Below the pieces are notes generated by a model that saw only the letters and a program-made list of their open reading frames with translations, was not told the DNA's origin and did no database searches. DNA of 64,000 nucleotides, taken from contig SCFE01000003.1 in the NCBI GenBank assembly GCA_004352715.1, positions 4,296,388 through 4,360,387 of the forward strand. Direction: 5' to 3'. The translations under genes were made by a program, and so were the position numbers. This document shows, one piece after another, positions 52,526 through 63,977 of the stretch; position 1 is the first letter of the stretch; each line of letters starts with the position of its first letter. The stretch comes from Hofstenia miamia. Its lineage: Eukaryota; Xenacoelomorpha; Acoela.

Positions 52526-54197
52526 ATACACAGCCAATGAAAACAAAAGTATCAACATACCTTGTTATTTGTGTGTAAGTGCATTTGAAATCACCAGTCC
52601 AAAATGCATTGCCTTTAATCTGACCTGTCACCAATTTATGTTTTTAAAGTGAAACCATCTTTAATTGAAGTGAAACATGCTTTAAATTGTGCCTAAATCA
52701 TTGAAGATTCTTGCATGATGCCTTAACTAGAACAAAGAACAAAGAAACTTTGCAAACATAATCCTTTTTTTTTAAAAATTAATTTTATTTTACTAATTAT
52801 TTATTGTAATTTTTTAATAAATTTATTTTTTAAGTTAATTATTTTGTTTATTTATTTTTTTGAAATCTATTTCTTCTCTAAGAGATTAGAATTATGGCAT
52901 TTGACTAGAATCAAATCACTGTAAAATGTAGAATCTTGCCAACCTTCATACTAACAAAGCTTAACTTAATTTAGGAGCTGCTGTGACAATTCTTCCCTCC
53001 TTGAATAGTACGGTAGGTGACAGATCCCAATTTCCATCTCTCTTCTTTAGTTCTATGGTGTAGTTGTTATTTAATTAACTTATTATCTCATCAACTGGCA
53101 TTGATACGATACTAACAACTATCCTTTTAGATATAAAACACGAGATAGATGGTACAATGTACAGGGTAAGCTACCCGACCAGAAGCAAAGCACAAAAGAG
53201 GAATCAAAGAATTACACTATAATGAGTATTTCCATCTGATACTGAAACATCGATAGAGACACCAACCACAATTCTAATGACTCAGTGCAGTGAAATAGTG
53301 TGCATGAATGCGATAGTGACGATGTGTGATACCTTACTAATTTAATGCATTGATTGTTCTTGTTATTAACGCATTTGTAAAATAAAGGAATTTCACAACC
53401 AGGATGCATTAGCTTGTTAAGGTTCCTTACATATAATATCCTTACATATAAATAATTACATGTTACCCTAGAGTACATGTGAACAACCAATATGGTCATA
53501 ACAAAAAGGATGAATCAGTAGTACTTTGGTCCACTGGTAACTATATGCAACAAATCCTGTACAAGATGAAACAAACTGGTTTTGTAATTTCCTAGGAGTG
53601 CTAGATATAATAGCATAATGTAATAAATACAATAATATGAACAACAAACAATAGGAAAGCTAATATGAGTAAAAACCCCTATCCTTATACCTAACCTATG
53701 AGCATCTCAGGTAAGCACCAGCTATCAATGATGCTCCTATTAACTGAAGTCGTGAATCACCATCTAGAATACCTGAGTGCTCAAATGTTTAGCTTTCCAT
53801 TATAATTACTAAAGTAACCTGATACAGAAAAGCAAAGTAAATCCAGTAAATTCAATTCATCACCAAAATGATCAATCACACAATTTTTATAGTGAAAAAT
53901 AATAAACAATCAAATATTTGACTAGTACCTGCTAATCTAAGTTGTTGACTATTTCGAATTCATTAATTTTCTTTCATCTACCAATGACGCACTTCTGCCT
54001 TAATTAGCATTTGTGATTTTGGTCTAGTACCTTTTTGCCAAATGAATTAATATCAAAAATTACTACACTATAATTTTACAAATAATTAATTAATCATAAT
54101 CATGTGTTTGTACAATTAATAAATTTATTTTAATACTCAGTCTTAGTTTCTTCCTTTGTCTTCTTAACTTGACCACACATGATTAGATTACATTACA
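52526..54197 (-). repeat. Long terminal repeat of the 3'-ORF retrotransposon family, minus orientation
   Basis: On the minus strand it starts TGTAATGTAATCTAATCATG at 54197, the same start as the plus-strand LTR at 58314, and the two remain similar for at least 540 bp to the gap. The left end is inferred. Sequence from 52526 (ATACACAGCC) to 53222 is repeated at 54198-54894, directly upstream of the LTR start, so the unit from one start to the next is 1,672 bp. A TATA-like CACTATAAAAATTG lies at about 53883-53896. The inferred 3' end lacks the usual CA, so the exact boundary is uncertain. Confidence 0.6.
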
Positions 54198-54894
54198 ATA
54201 CACAGCCAATGAAAACAAAAGTATCAACATACCTTGTTATTTGTGTGTAAGTGCATTTGAAATCACCAGTCCAAAATGCATTGCCTTTAATCTGACCTGT
54301 CACCAATTTATGTTTTTAAAGTGAAACCATCTTTAATTGAAGTGAAACATGCTTTAAATTGTGCCTAAATCATTGAAGATTCTTGCATGATGCCTTAACT
54401 AGAACAAAGAACAAAGAAACTTTGCAAACATAATCCTTTTTTTTTAAAAATTAATTTTATTTTACTAATTATTTATTGTAATTTTTTAATAAATTTATTT
54501 TTTAAGTTAATTATTTTGTTTATTTATTTTTTTGAAATCTATTTCTTCTCTAAGAGATTAGAATTATGGCATTTGACTAGAATCAAATCACTGTAAAATG
54601 TAGAATCTTGCCAACCTTCATACTAACAAAGCTTAACTTAATTTAGGAGCTGCTGTGACAATTCTTCCCTCCTTGAATAGTACGGTAGGTGACAGATCCC
54701 AATTTCCATCTCTCTTCTTTAGTTCTATGGTGTAGTTGTTTGTTAATTAACTTATTATCTAATCAACTGGCATTGATACGACACTAACAACTATCCTTTT
54801 AGATATAAGACACGAGATAGATGGTACAATGTACAGGGTAAGCTACCTGACCAGAAGCAAAGCACAAAAGAGGAATCGAAGAATTATGCCATAA
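54198..54894 (-). repeat. Second, partial LTR copy in tandem
   Basis: Nearly identical (about 99% by eye) to 52526-53222, with scattered single-base differences, so it is not simply the same read data repeated. It runs into the gap. It is head-to-tail with the LTR to its left, as in LTR-LTR junctions, unequal recombination products or a misassembly. Confidence 0.75.
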
Positions 54895-55894
54895 NNNNNN
54901 NNNNNNNNNNNNNNNNNNNNNNNNNNNNNNNNNNNNNNNNNNNNNNNNNNNNNNNNNNNNNNNNNNNNNNNNNNNNNNNNNNNNNNNNNNNNNNNNNNNN
55001 NNNNNNNNNNNNNNNNNNNNNNNNNNNNNNNNNNNNNNNNNNNNNNNNNNNNNNNNNNNNNNNNNNNNNNNNNNNNNNNNNNNNNNNNNNNNNNNNNNNN
55101 NNNNNNNNNNNNNNNNNNNNNNNNNNNNNNNNNNNNNNNNNNNNNNNNNNNNNNNNNNNNNNNNNNNNNNNNNNNNNNNNNNNNNNNNNNNNNNNNNNNN
55201 NNNNNNNNNNNNNNNNNNNNNNNNNNNNNNNNNNNNNNNNNNNNNNNNNNNNNNNNNNNNNNNNNNNNNNNNNNNNNNNNNNNNNNNNNNNNNNNNNNNN
55301 NNNNNNNNNNNNNNNNNNNNNNNNNNNNNNNNNNNNNNNNNNNNNNNNNNNNNNNNNNNNNNNNNNNNNNNNNNNNNNNNNNNNNNNNNNNNNNNNNNNN
55401 NNNNNNNNNNNNNNNNNNNNNNNNNNNNNNNNNNNNNNNNNNNNNNNNNNNNNNNNNNNNNNNNNNNNNNNNNNNNNNNNNNNNNNNNNNNNNNNNNNNN
55501 NNNNNNNNNNNNNNNNNNNNNNNNNNNNNNNNNNNNNNNNNNNNNNNNNNNNNNNNNNNNNNNNNNNNNNNNNNNNNNNNNNNNNNNNNNNNNNNNNNNN
55601 NNNNNNNNNNNNNNNNNNNNNNNNNNNNNNNNNNNNNNNNNNNNNNNNNNNNNNNNNNNNNNNNNNNNNNNNNNNNNNNNNNNNNNNNNNNNNNNNNNNN
55701 NNNNNNNNNNNNNNNNNNNNNNNNNNNNNNNNNNNNNNNNNNNNNNNNNNNNNNNNNNNNNNNNNNNNNNNNNNNNNNNNNNNNNNNNNNNNNNNNNNNN
55801 NNNNNNNNNNNNNNNNNNNNNNNNNNNNNNNNNNNNNNNNNNNNNNNNNNNNNNNNNNNNNNNNNNNNNNNNNNNNNNNNNNNNNNNNNNNNNN
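54895..55894. other. Assembly gap, 1000 N
   Basis: Default-size gap between LTR-derived sequence and retrotransposon copy A. Confidence 1.
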
Positions 55895-56069
55895 AGGACG
55901 AGAGTGAAAGAAGAATAATGCCCCAGAGGGCTGTAAAAAATAAAAATAAATATGACCCTGAGATATGGGATATTAATTTAGTAACTCCATTTAGATTAGA
56001 TAATGAAGAGAGCCAGCAGCCAATCACCATTGAAGAGCAGAAGGATATGCTGGAAATCCCCGAAATCTG
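55895..56069 (+). pseudogene. Copy A: 3' tail of the pol (integrase) frame
   Basis: Starts inside the frame directly after the gap and reads RRIMPQRAVKNKNKYDPEIW, then FRLDNEESQQ, ending PEI-stop. Nearly identical to the end of the integrase frame of copy B (63977-63360). The third frame overlaps its last codons in another phase. Confidence 0.85.
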
Positions 56070-58296
56070 ATCGTCAGTTAAAGGGTGTGACAAGGGGAGA
56101 AAACACTAGCAGTGATAGAAAAAATACTAGGCCTCCAAAATCCGATTGTAAGTTAAAGGGCATGACGATGGAGCACTATTCACCTAATAACAGAAGAAGA
56201 CGAGTATGAAGAAAATCTCCTCAATCTGATTGTCAGTGAAAGGGCATGAGGATGGAGAATATAACAGTGACAAACAAAAGAAGAAGGATAAGAAGGAAGT
56301 CTCCCCAATCCGATTGTCAGTTAAAGGGCATGAGGATGGAGACAATGCCAAAAAGATCACCCTCAACCAAATGTTAGTTAAAGGGCAGGCGGATAAAAGA
56401 GGGCCAACGTCATGATACTGATCGTCAATTAAAGGGCGTGAGGTTGGGAAAAAGTTCGAGCTCGTCAATGGAACACTCCCCCACATCCAGTGGAACTCGA
56501 AGCCAATTAAAGGGCGGAGAGTATACAGCTATGCCAACAGGTCCTTGTCTGCAATTAAAGGCAGCAAGAACTGAAATCCGTGGTCAATACATTGACCCGG
56601 ATATACAAGATATAAGTGAAGAATAGGAAATGGATACTTCAGAACAGCCATCTACTAGCTCAATGGCAACGACAACTTACAGTTCACAACCTTTTTTGCA
56701 TAGACAGTCATCCACTACAACTAAGTCATCCAAATCTGAAGAACGAGAAAGTAGGATGAAAAAAATTGGGAAAGACAAAATTCACCCATACTTTATTGAA
56801 AACAGAAAAGCCAATGCATGAAGAGTGGCCTGTCATTGATATAAAATCGCCCATAAAAACTTATCATAAAACGGTAGAGATGACATTGCTGGAAATTAGA
56901 AAAGCATATGAGATGGACTTGAAACAAAACTTTAGAAACATGATTTTTGAGGAAATTAATGCACCTCACATACATGCACGAACGTTGGTTTGGATACTCA
57001 GTATAGTGTTGGCAAACAATGAGAAATTGGTATTGCCAATAAGGAAAAAAGAAAGAAAAAGCATGGCAAAGAACAAGCGCTATGAAATAGCAATATCACC
57101 AATACCTAGTAATATAAAACAATGGTTGTTACAGCATGTGGATATATTATCATTATCGCCAACCAAGAAGATACAACAAAAGTTTGAAAAATACTATGTA
57201 CGTTTATTAACACAGCAACAAAAACTGGGAAAACCAAGCATAGTAGAACTTGCCAATAAAACAGGAATATGCCCTGCTGAAATAGACATAGTAAACGACG
57301 AAGCAAAGAAATTTATGTGGGGAGCTACTTCAAATACGAAATTGAAAGCAATTAAACAGCAACCATGGATGACAACTCAAAACTTGATAAGACGAGAGAG
57401 TGCTAGCACAATGGAAACAATCCAAAAGATAGCAGCAAAAGAAGTGAACAAGATTATAACGAATGAAATGAAGAAATACATCCGAGAATACCCACAATGC
57501 GCTTACACAAAAATAATTAAGAAATCAGAGATCATGTGAAAGGAAGGAGAAAATAGACCAATAGAGATCATAGAAATGGTCAGCAAATCGCAGGAAGAAA
57601 TGAAAATGGAAGAATTATTGCTACAATCAAATGCAATAGCTCTAACGCCGAACACACAAAGGGAGATAGACAAAGTTAATTTGGAAAAATGGGGCGAAAA
57701 AGAGCCAAGTGAAATATCCTGGGTCGATACAGATGATGAACGTCTCTTGGTAGAAATAACGGTATGAAGAGAAAAAACAGATAACATAGTACAAAGAATA
57801 TATGGTGAAGTATACGAGAGAGAAACGAAGTCTATGATAAAAATATTATGTACCAAAGCATTTACAAGGCAGGAGATCACTCAAATGTTACAACCTAATA
57901 ATCAGTTGGCCTTCGATATCAAAATCATTGAGGTCTACATACGAATTTTTCTATCCTAATACGACAGTGTGGCCAGAACTGGCACATACTAGTAGAGTAG
58001 ACGCCATGATGATGGTCATGATAGCGATTAAGGGCTTGAAACTATATGAAAAGTATTACGAAGAATTCAGTGGTAAGCTAAATGAACTGAGGAGCATGTG
58101 CATGATTTCAAACAAGTTGAAAAATCCTATGTTCTTAAGACATAAGAAACTGGTGACAACAGAAAAAGAGGTTGTGCTGAAGCTTACAAAAGATGAGAAG
58201 TTCGAGAAAACAGAGTGGGAGATGCAAGATGCTAACGACATGATAAAACAAGCTGTTGAGATGGTCCATGGAGAAAAAGTTGTGATCCTTAATTAG
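56030..58296 (+). pseudogene. Copy A: third ORF of the LTR retrotransposon, internally deleted
   Basis: Same protein as in copy B but decayed. The N-terminal QLKG-repeat part has eight recognisable TTAAAGG cores between about 56077 and 56560, including one mutated to SVKG/CV-KG. A Ser/Thr-rich segment follows (EMDTSEQPSTSS, about 56629). At about 56808 roughly 750 bp present in copy B are missing; the join falls in a GAAAAG microhomology. The middle domain resumes at MHEEWPVIDIKSPIKTYHKT (56815). At about 57915 another 670 bp or so are missing. The C-terminus (RSTYEFFYPNTT... to VEMVHGEKVVILN) ends at the TAG 58294-58296. Stops at 56375-56377 (TAG) and 57765-57767 (TGA) are shared with copy B; others are private. 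No signal peptide or membrane anchor is seen. Confidence 0.82.
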
Positions 58297-58303
58297 CTGT
58301 GCT

Positions 58304-58313
58304 GGAGGGGGAG
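58304..58313 (+). promoter_or_regulatory. Polypurine tract before the 3' LTR
   Basis: GGAGGGGGAG sits immediately upstream of the LTR start TGTAATG and eight bases after the stop of the third ORF. Such a tract primes plus-strand DNA synthesis in LTR retrotransposons, and it fixes the element's 3' end and orientation. Confidence 0.9.
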
Positions 58314-58852
58314 TGTAATGTAATCCAATCATGTGTGGTCAAGTTAAGAAAAATAGAGGAAGAAACTAAGACTGAATATTAAAATAAATATTAATTGTAT
58401 AACACATGATAATGATTAATTAATTATTTGTAAAATTGTAGTGCAGTAATTTTTGATATTATTTCATTTGGCAAAAAAGTAATAGACCAAAATCACAAAT
58501 GCTAATTAAGGCAGAAGTGCGTCATCAGCAGACGAAAGAAACTTAAAAGAATTGGAAATTGTCAACAACTTAGATTAGCAGGTACTAGTCAAATATTTGA
58601 CTGTTTATTATTTTTCACTATAAAAATTGTGTGATTTATGATTTTGGTGATGACTTGAATTTACTGGATTTTACTTTGCTTTTCTGTATCAGGTTATTTT
58701 ATTATTTATCATGGAAAGCTAAATGTTCGAGCACTAGGGTATTCTAGACGGTGGTTCACGACTTCATTTAACGGGAGCATTGTTGATAGCCAGTGCTTAC
58801 CCGATGTGCTCATAGGTTAGGTATAAGGATAGGGGTTTTTACTCGTATTAGC
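58314..58852 (+). repeat. 3' LTR of copy A, truncated by gap
   Basis: Starts TGTAATGTAATCCAATCATG and aligns with the minus-strand LTR 54197 down to about 53655, with visible substitutions and small indels. A TATA-like CACTATAAAAATTG lies at 58616-58629. The rest is lost in the gap. Confidence 0.88.
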
Positions 58853-59852
58853 NNNNNNNNNNNNNNNNNNNNNNNNNNNNNNNNNNNNNNNNNNNNNNNN
58901 NNNNNNNNNNNNNNNNNNNNNNNNNNNNNNNNNNNNNNNNNNNNNNNNNNNNNNNNNNNNNNNNNNNNNNNNNNNNNNNNNNNNNNNNNNNNNNNNNNNN
59001 NNNNNNNNNNNNNNNNNNNNNNNNNNNNNNNNNNNNNNNNNNNNNNNNNNNNNNNNNNNNNNNNNNNNNNNNNNNNNNNNNNNNNNNNNNNNNNNNNNNN
59101 NNNNNNNNNNNNNNNNNNNNNNNNNNNNNNNNNNNNNNNNNNNNNNNNNNNNNNNNNNNNNNNNNNNNNNNNNNNNNNNNNNNNNNNNNNNNNNNNNNNN
59201 NNNNNNNNNNNNNNNNNNNNNNNNNNNNNNNNNNNNNNNNNNNNNNNNNNNNNNNNNNNNNNNNNNNNNNNNNNNNNNNNNNNNNNNNNNNNNNNNNNNN
59301 NNNNNNNNNNNNNNNNNNNNNNNNNNNNNNNNNNNNNNNNNNNNNNNNNNNNNNNNNNNNNNNNNNNNNNNNNNNNNNNNNNNNNNNNNNNNNNNNNNNN
59401 NNNNNNNNNNNNNNNNNNNNNNNNNNNNNNNNNNNNNNNNNNNNNNNNNNNNNNNNNNNNNNNNNNNNNNNNNNNNNNNNNNNNNNNNNNNNNNNNNNNN
59501 NNNNNNNNNNNNNNNNNNNNNNNNNNNNNNNNNNNNNNNNNNNNNNNNNNNNNNNNNNNNNNNNNNNNNNNNNNNNNNNNNNNNNNNNNNNNNNNNNNNN
59601 NNNNNNNNNNNNNNNNNNNNNNNNNNNNNNNNNNNNNNNNNNNNNNNNNNNNNNNNNNNNNNNNNNNNNNNNNNNNNNNNNNNNNNNNNNNNNNNNNNNN
59701 NNNNNNNNNNNNNNNNNNNNNNNNNNNNNNNNNNNNNNNNNNNNNNNNNNNNNNNNNNNNNNNNNNNNNNNNNNNNNNNNNNNNNNNNNNNNNNNNNNNN
59801 NNNNNNNNNNNNNNNNNNNNNNNNNNNNNNNNNNNNNNNNNNNNNNNNNNNN
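58853..59852. other. Assembly gap, 1000 N
   Basis: Default-size gap separating two oppositely oriented copies of the same element. Confidence 1.
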
Positions 59853-62800
59853 CTTGTTTTATCATCTCGTTAGCTTCTTGCATCTCCCACTCTGTTTTCT
59901 CGAATTTTTTGTTAGCTTCAGCACAACCTCTTTCTCTGTTGTTAGCAATTTCCTATGCCTTAAGAACATTGGATTCTTCAACTTGTTTGAAATCGTGCAC
60001 ATGCTTCTTAGTTCATTTAGTTTGCCATTGAATTCTTCATAATACTTTTCGTATAATTTCAACCCTTTAATCGCTATCATTAACGTCATCATGGAGTCTA
60101 CCCTGCTCATATGTGCTAATTCCGGACGCACTGTTGTATTGGGATAAAAGAATTCATATGTGGACCTCAAGGATTTTGATATTGACACTTCATCATAGAA
60201 CGCACTTATGTTGTTTCTTATTTCTTCTTGCATTATCTGATCTGGATCATTATAATTTCCACTCTGCTCATTACATCTTAGTATCTGTATTCCGAACTCC
60301 ATAGTTCACCCCATACTATATCGTTTATTCCGGAAAATAGTATCACTGTCCTTGTGCTTCTTTTTTTGATTTCACTTCGCACCTTTTTGATTTGTTTGTG
60401 TATCACCTCTCCTTCATTGTATGGAGTTACTGTGCCTTCGATATATATTCTCTCTTTGCTGTCATTTTTAATTAAAATCTCTTTGGATTTCTTGTATCTT
60501 TCGTCTCTTACAATTCTTTTGGCGTCCTCCAGTTTATTCACGTAGGTGCTCTCCTCATGCCATGAAGCTTTTACTGCCCTCTTATTTTTCAGTCGCCATG
60601 TTGGTAACAACATAGGTACGAACACTGTTGGCGGTGGTGTACACTTCAGTAAAGTGGTTAGCATCTGCTTTTCAATATTTTCATATAATCCATCCATCTG
60701 CGATGTCATTGCCATCCCCAATGTTGCAGGATAGTTATTTTTACTGGTGTTTTTACTTTCCCAGAACATATTTGTTAATCCGTGTCTCATCAAATTTTTC
60801 GCCGTTTCAGCTTTCATTACAATTTTCAATGTGATGCATTCAATGTCGACTACCAACTGATTATTAGGTTGTAACATTTGAGTGATCTCCTGCCTTGTGA
60901 ATGCTTCAGTACATAAGATTTTTATCATAGACTTTGTTTCTCTCTCGTATACTTCACCGTATATTCGTTTTATTATGTTATCTGTTTTTTCTCTTCATAC
61001 CTTTATTTCTACCAAGAGACGTTCATCATCTGTATCGACCCAGGATATTTCACTTGGCTCTCTTTCGCCCCATTTTTCCAAATTAACTTTGTCTATCTCC
61101 CTTTGTGTGTTCAGCATTAGCGCAATTGTGTTCGATTGTAGCAGTATCTCTTCCATTTTAATTTCTTCTTGTGACTTGCTGACCATTTCTATAATTTCAA
61201 TTGGTCTGTTCTCCCCTTCTTTGTGCATGACTTCCGATTTTTTAATTATCTTTGTGTAAGCGCATTGTGGGTAGTCTTGAATGTATTTTTTCATCTCGTT
61301 TGTTACAATCTTGTTCACTTCTTTTGCCGCTATCTTCTGAATTGTTTCCATTGTGCTAGTGCTTTCTCGTCTTATTAAGTTTCAGGTCGTCATCCATGGT
61401 TGCTGTTTGATTGCCTTCAATTTTGTATTTGACGTGGCTCCCCACATGAATTTCTTTGCTTCGTCATTTACTATGTCTATTTCAGCAGGGCATATTCCTG
61501 TTTTATTGGCAAGTTCTACTATGCTTGGTCTTCCCAGTGTTTGTTGCTGTGTTAGTAAATGTACATAGTATTTCTCAAATTTCTGTTGTATCTTTTTGGT
61601 TGGCGACAATGATAATATATCAACGTGTTGTAACAACCATTGTTTTACATTACTAGGTATCATTGATATAGCTATTTCATACTGCTTGTACTTTGCCATG
61701 CTTTTTCTTTCCTTTTTCCTTATCAGCAACACCAATTTTTCATTGTTTGTCAATGCTATACTGAGTATCCAAACTGACGTCCGTGCACATATGTGAGGAG
61801 CATTGATTTCTTCAAAAACCATATTTCTAAAGTTTCGTTTCAAATCCATCTCATACACTTTTCTAATTTCTAGCAATGTCATCTCTACTGTTTTGTGGTA
61901 GGTTTTTATAGGCGATTTAATATCAATGACAGGCCAATCTTCATGCATCAGCTTTTCACTCTTCATCTCCTTCCACACTTCCATTATGTTTTTTAAGTGT
62001 TCCGGGGTCTGCTTCATACTGCATTTTATGTATAAGTTTCCTATTTCTTCCAAATTCTCTGAGATGCCAAGTACTTCCATCATTCTAACTTGATAATACA
62101 TGTCTATCGCTATCTTTGGCTCTACCATTATTCTCTCAGCTGCTGCCATACTGTTTATCTGTAAGTCTATGCTGATCATTTCCGAAATCGCCTCTCCACC
62201 TTTGTTCATTATAAAAAAATTTTCCATCTTTTTTTCTAGTGTTTGTAAAAACTCTGGTATGTCCTCATCATTTTGTGCTCTGGCAATCACAATAACTTTT
62301 GTTTTATACTCTTTCGCCAATTTTAGTGTATCTTCAATGTTCAACTCGAGGTTTTTAGAGACCATTTCCAACTTCTTTATAAAGTATATCATCACCATGT
62401 GTTCTCTGTCCAAATTGACTTGCTCGCATTTTTCTATCAGTTTATTCTTGTTTTTGATGACTTTTTGCACATCTTTCAACATAAATGTTTCTTCGAATGT
62501 TATATGTGTTGTACTTTTAAAGTATGGTCTATTAAAATCCTCCTTCATATTTCTGGGATAGGATATAATCATATTGCACACTGGCCTATTTTGTTTGTCA
62601 ATCACGATGGGGATTGCCAATGCGTCTGTTTCTTTTGTGGACAAATGTTGTTGCAAGAATCTTTTTGTTTCCAGTGATAAGTTGTCTTGCAAGTTAGAAC
62701 ATATTTTTCTATTTGCGATGAAGTATGGGTGAACTTTATCTTTCCTGATTTTCATCATCCTGCTCTCTCGTTCTTCAGATTTAGATGACTTAGTTGTAGT

Positions 62801-63400
62801 GGATGACTGCCTGTGCGAGAAGGGTTGTGAACTATAGCTTGTAGTTGCCATTGAGCTAGTGGATGGCTGTTCCGAGGTGTCCATTTCCAAGTCTTTGCTG
62901 ATATCTTGTACATCTGGGTCAACATATTGACCACTGATTTCAGTTCTTGCTGCCTTTAATTGCAGACAAGGACCTGTAAGTTTAGCTATATACTCTCTGC
63001 CCTTTAATTGGCTTCGAGTTCCGCTGGATGGGGGGGAGTGTTCCATTGACGAGCTCGATTTTTCATCCAACCTCACGCCCTTTAATTGACGATCAGTATC
63101 ATGACGTTGGCCCTCTTTTATCCGCCTGCCCTTTAACTAACATTTGGTTGAGGGTGATCTTTTTGGCATTGTCTCCATCCTCATGCCCTTTAACTGACAA
63201 TCAGATTGGGGAGACTTCCTTCTTATCCTTCTTCTTTTGTTTGTCACTGTTATATTCTCCATCCTCATGCCCTTTAACTGACAATCAGATTTCAGAGACC
63301 TAGTGTTTTTGCTATTGCTGCTAGCGTTTTCTCCCCTCGTCACGCCCTTTAACTGACGATCAGATTTCAGGGATTTTCTGAGTATCCTTCTGCTCTTCAA
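59853..63400 (-). pseudogene. Copy B: very long third ORF of the LTR retrotransposon, unknown function
   Basis: Minus strand; one frame runs from about 63400 to 60278 (about 1,040 codons) and continues after a frame change near 60290 into the gap, so about 1,190 codons originally. Order: seven QLKG-containing repeats (about 63345-62950), a Ser/Thr-rich linker (62890-62770), and a long Lys/Glu-rich, mostly helical-looking region (62720-60500) with no signal peptide, furin-like site or long membrane segment. Near 60340 is RTVILFSGINDIVWGELW, then a helical C-terminus. In-frame stops: TAG 63139-63137 and TGA 60997-60995 (both also in copy A), and TGA 61384-61382 (private; copy A has Gln). It overlaps the pol frame by about 40 bases in another phase, without an ATG at the overlap, so frameshifting or splicing would be needed. 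Not a recognisable envelope or gag. Confidence 0.85.
62950..63350 (-). repeat. QLKG-motif repeat array in the third ORF (copy B)
   Basis: The sequence CAGTTAAAGGGC or variants (seen on the plus strand as GCCCTTTAACTG) recurs seven times at irregular spacings of about 45-85 bp, usually within SDCQLKGMRME-like peptides. The equivalent array in copy A is at about 56067-56570. Confidence 0.9.
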
Positions 63401-63977
63401 TGGTGATCAGCTGCTGGCTCTCTTCATTATCTAATCTAAATGGAGTTACTAAATTAATATCCCATATCTCAGGGTCATATTTATTTTTATTTTTTACAGC
63501 CCTCTGGGGCATTATTCTTCTTTCACTCTCGTCCTCTCTCTGTTGAGGATTGTACTCTTCTTGAAATTCCTCTTCTGCGACACTATCAAGATCATTCATT
63601 TCATTATATACACCGTCATTATTTTCAATTAATTTGAACTGTGCATTTTCATCTAGTTTTGCTTGTTCAATATCTTTTGTTGCCCATTTCAAGTTTTGAA
63701 AATGTAAAATTCTACCATCATTAAGTTTGTAATTATTATTAGGTAGTGTCTGTGAAATAATGAATGGCCCTGACCACTGTGTTTTTAATTTTCTTACCTG
63801 GTTTACGTCTTGTGTCCTCATTAAAGTGTACGCGTAAACCCTATCACCCTTCTTGTGTGGTTTTCCGTAAATCTTTTTGTTGAAGTTTCTCTGCTGTCTA
63901 ATTGCAGACTTCTTGGTGTTATGACATATTGCTTCGTGAATTCCTGTTAGTTGATCATCCCAAAATAATAGCTGCAA
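63360..63977 (-). pseudogene. Copy B: C-terminal integrase region of pol (Ty3/gypsy-like)
   Basis: About 205 codons. The first part (KKSAIRQQRNFNKKIYGKPH, then KKGDRVYAYTL) and then KLKTQWSGPFIISQTLPNNN match the integrase C-terminal GPY/F module (K-x-x-W-x-GP-x-x-I/V) of Ty3/gypsy elements and retroviruses. It is followed by an acidic tail (FKLIENNDGVYNEMNDLDS) ending PEI-stop. A TAG lies just upstream at about 63980, and the next bases to the window end are out of frame, so the catalytic core lies outside the window or is broken. GPY/F can also occur in Ginger-type DNA transposons, but the LTR and polypurine tract favour an LTR element. Confidence 0.8.

Noticed and set aside
55895-63977. 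Third ORF as a retroviral-type envelope
   Set aside because: Position fits, but no signal peptide, transmembrane segment, cysteine pattern or cleavage site is visible in either copy.
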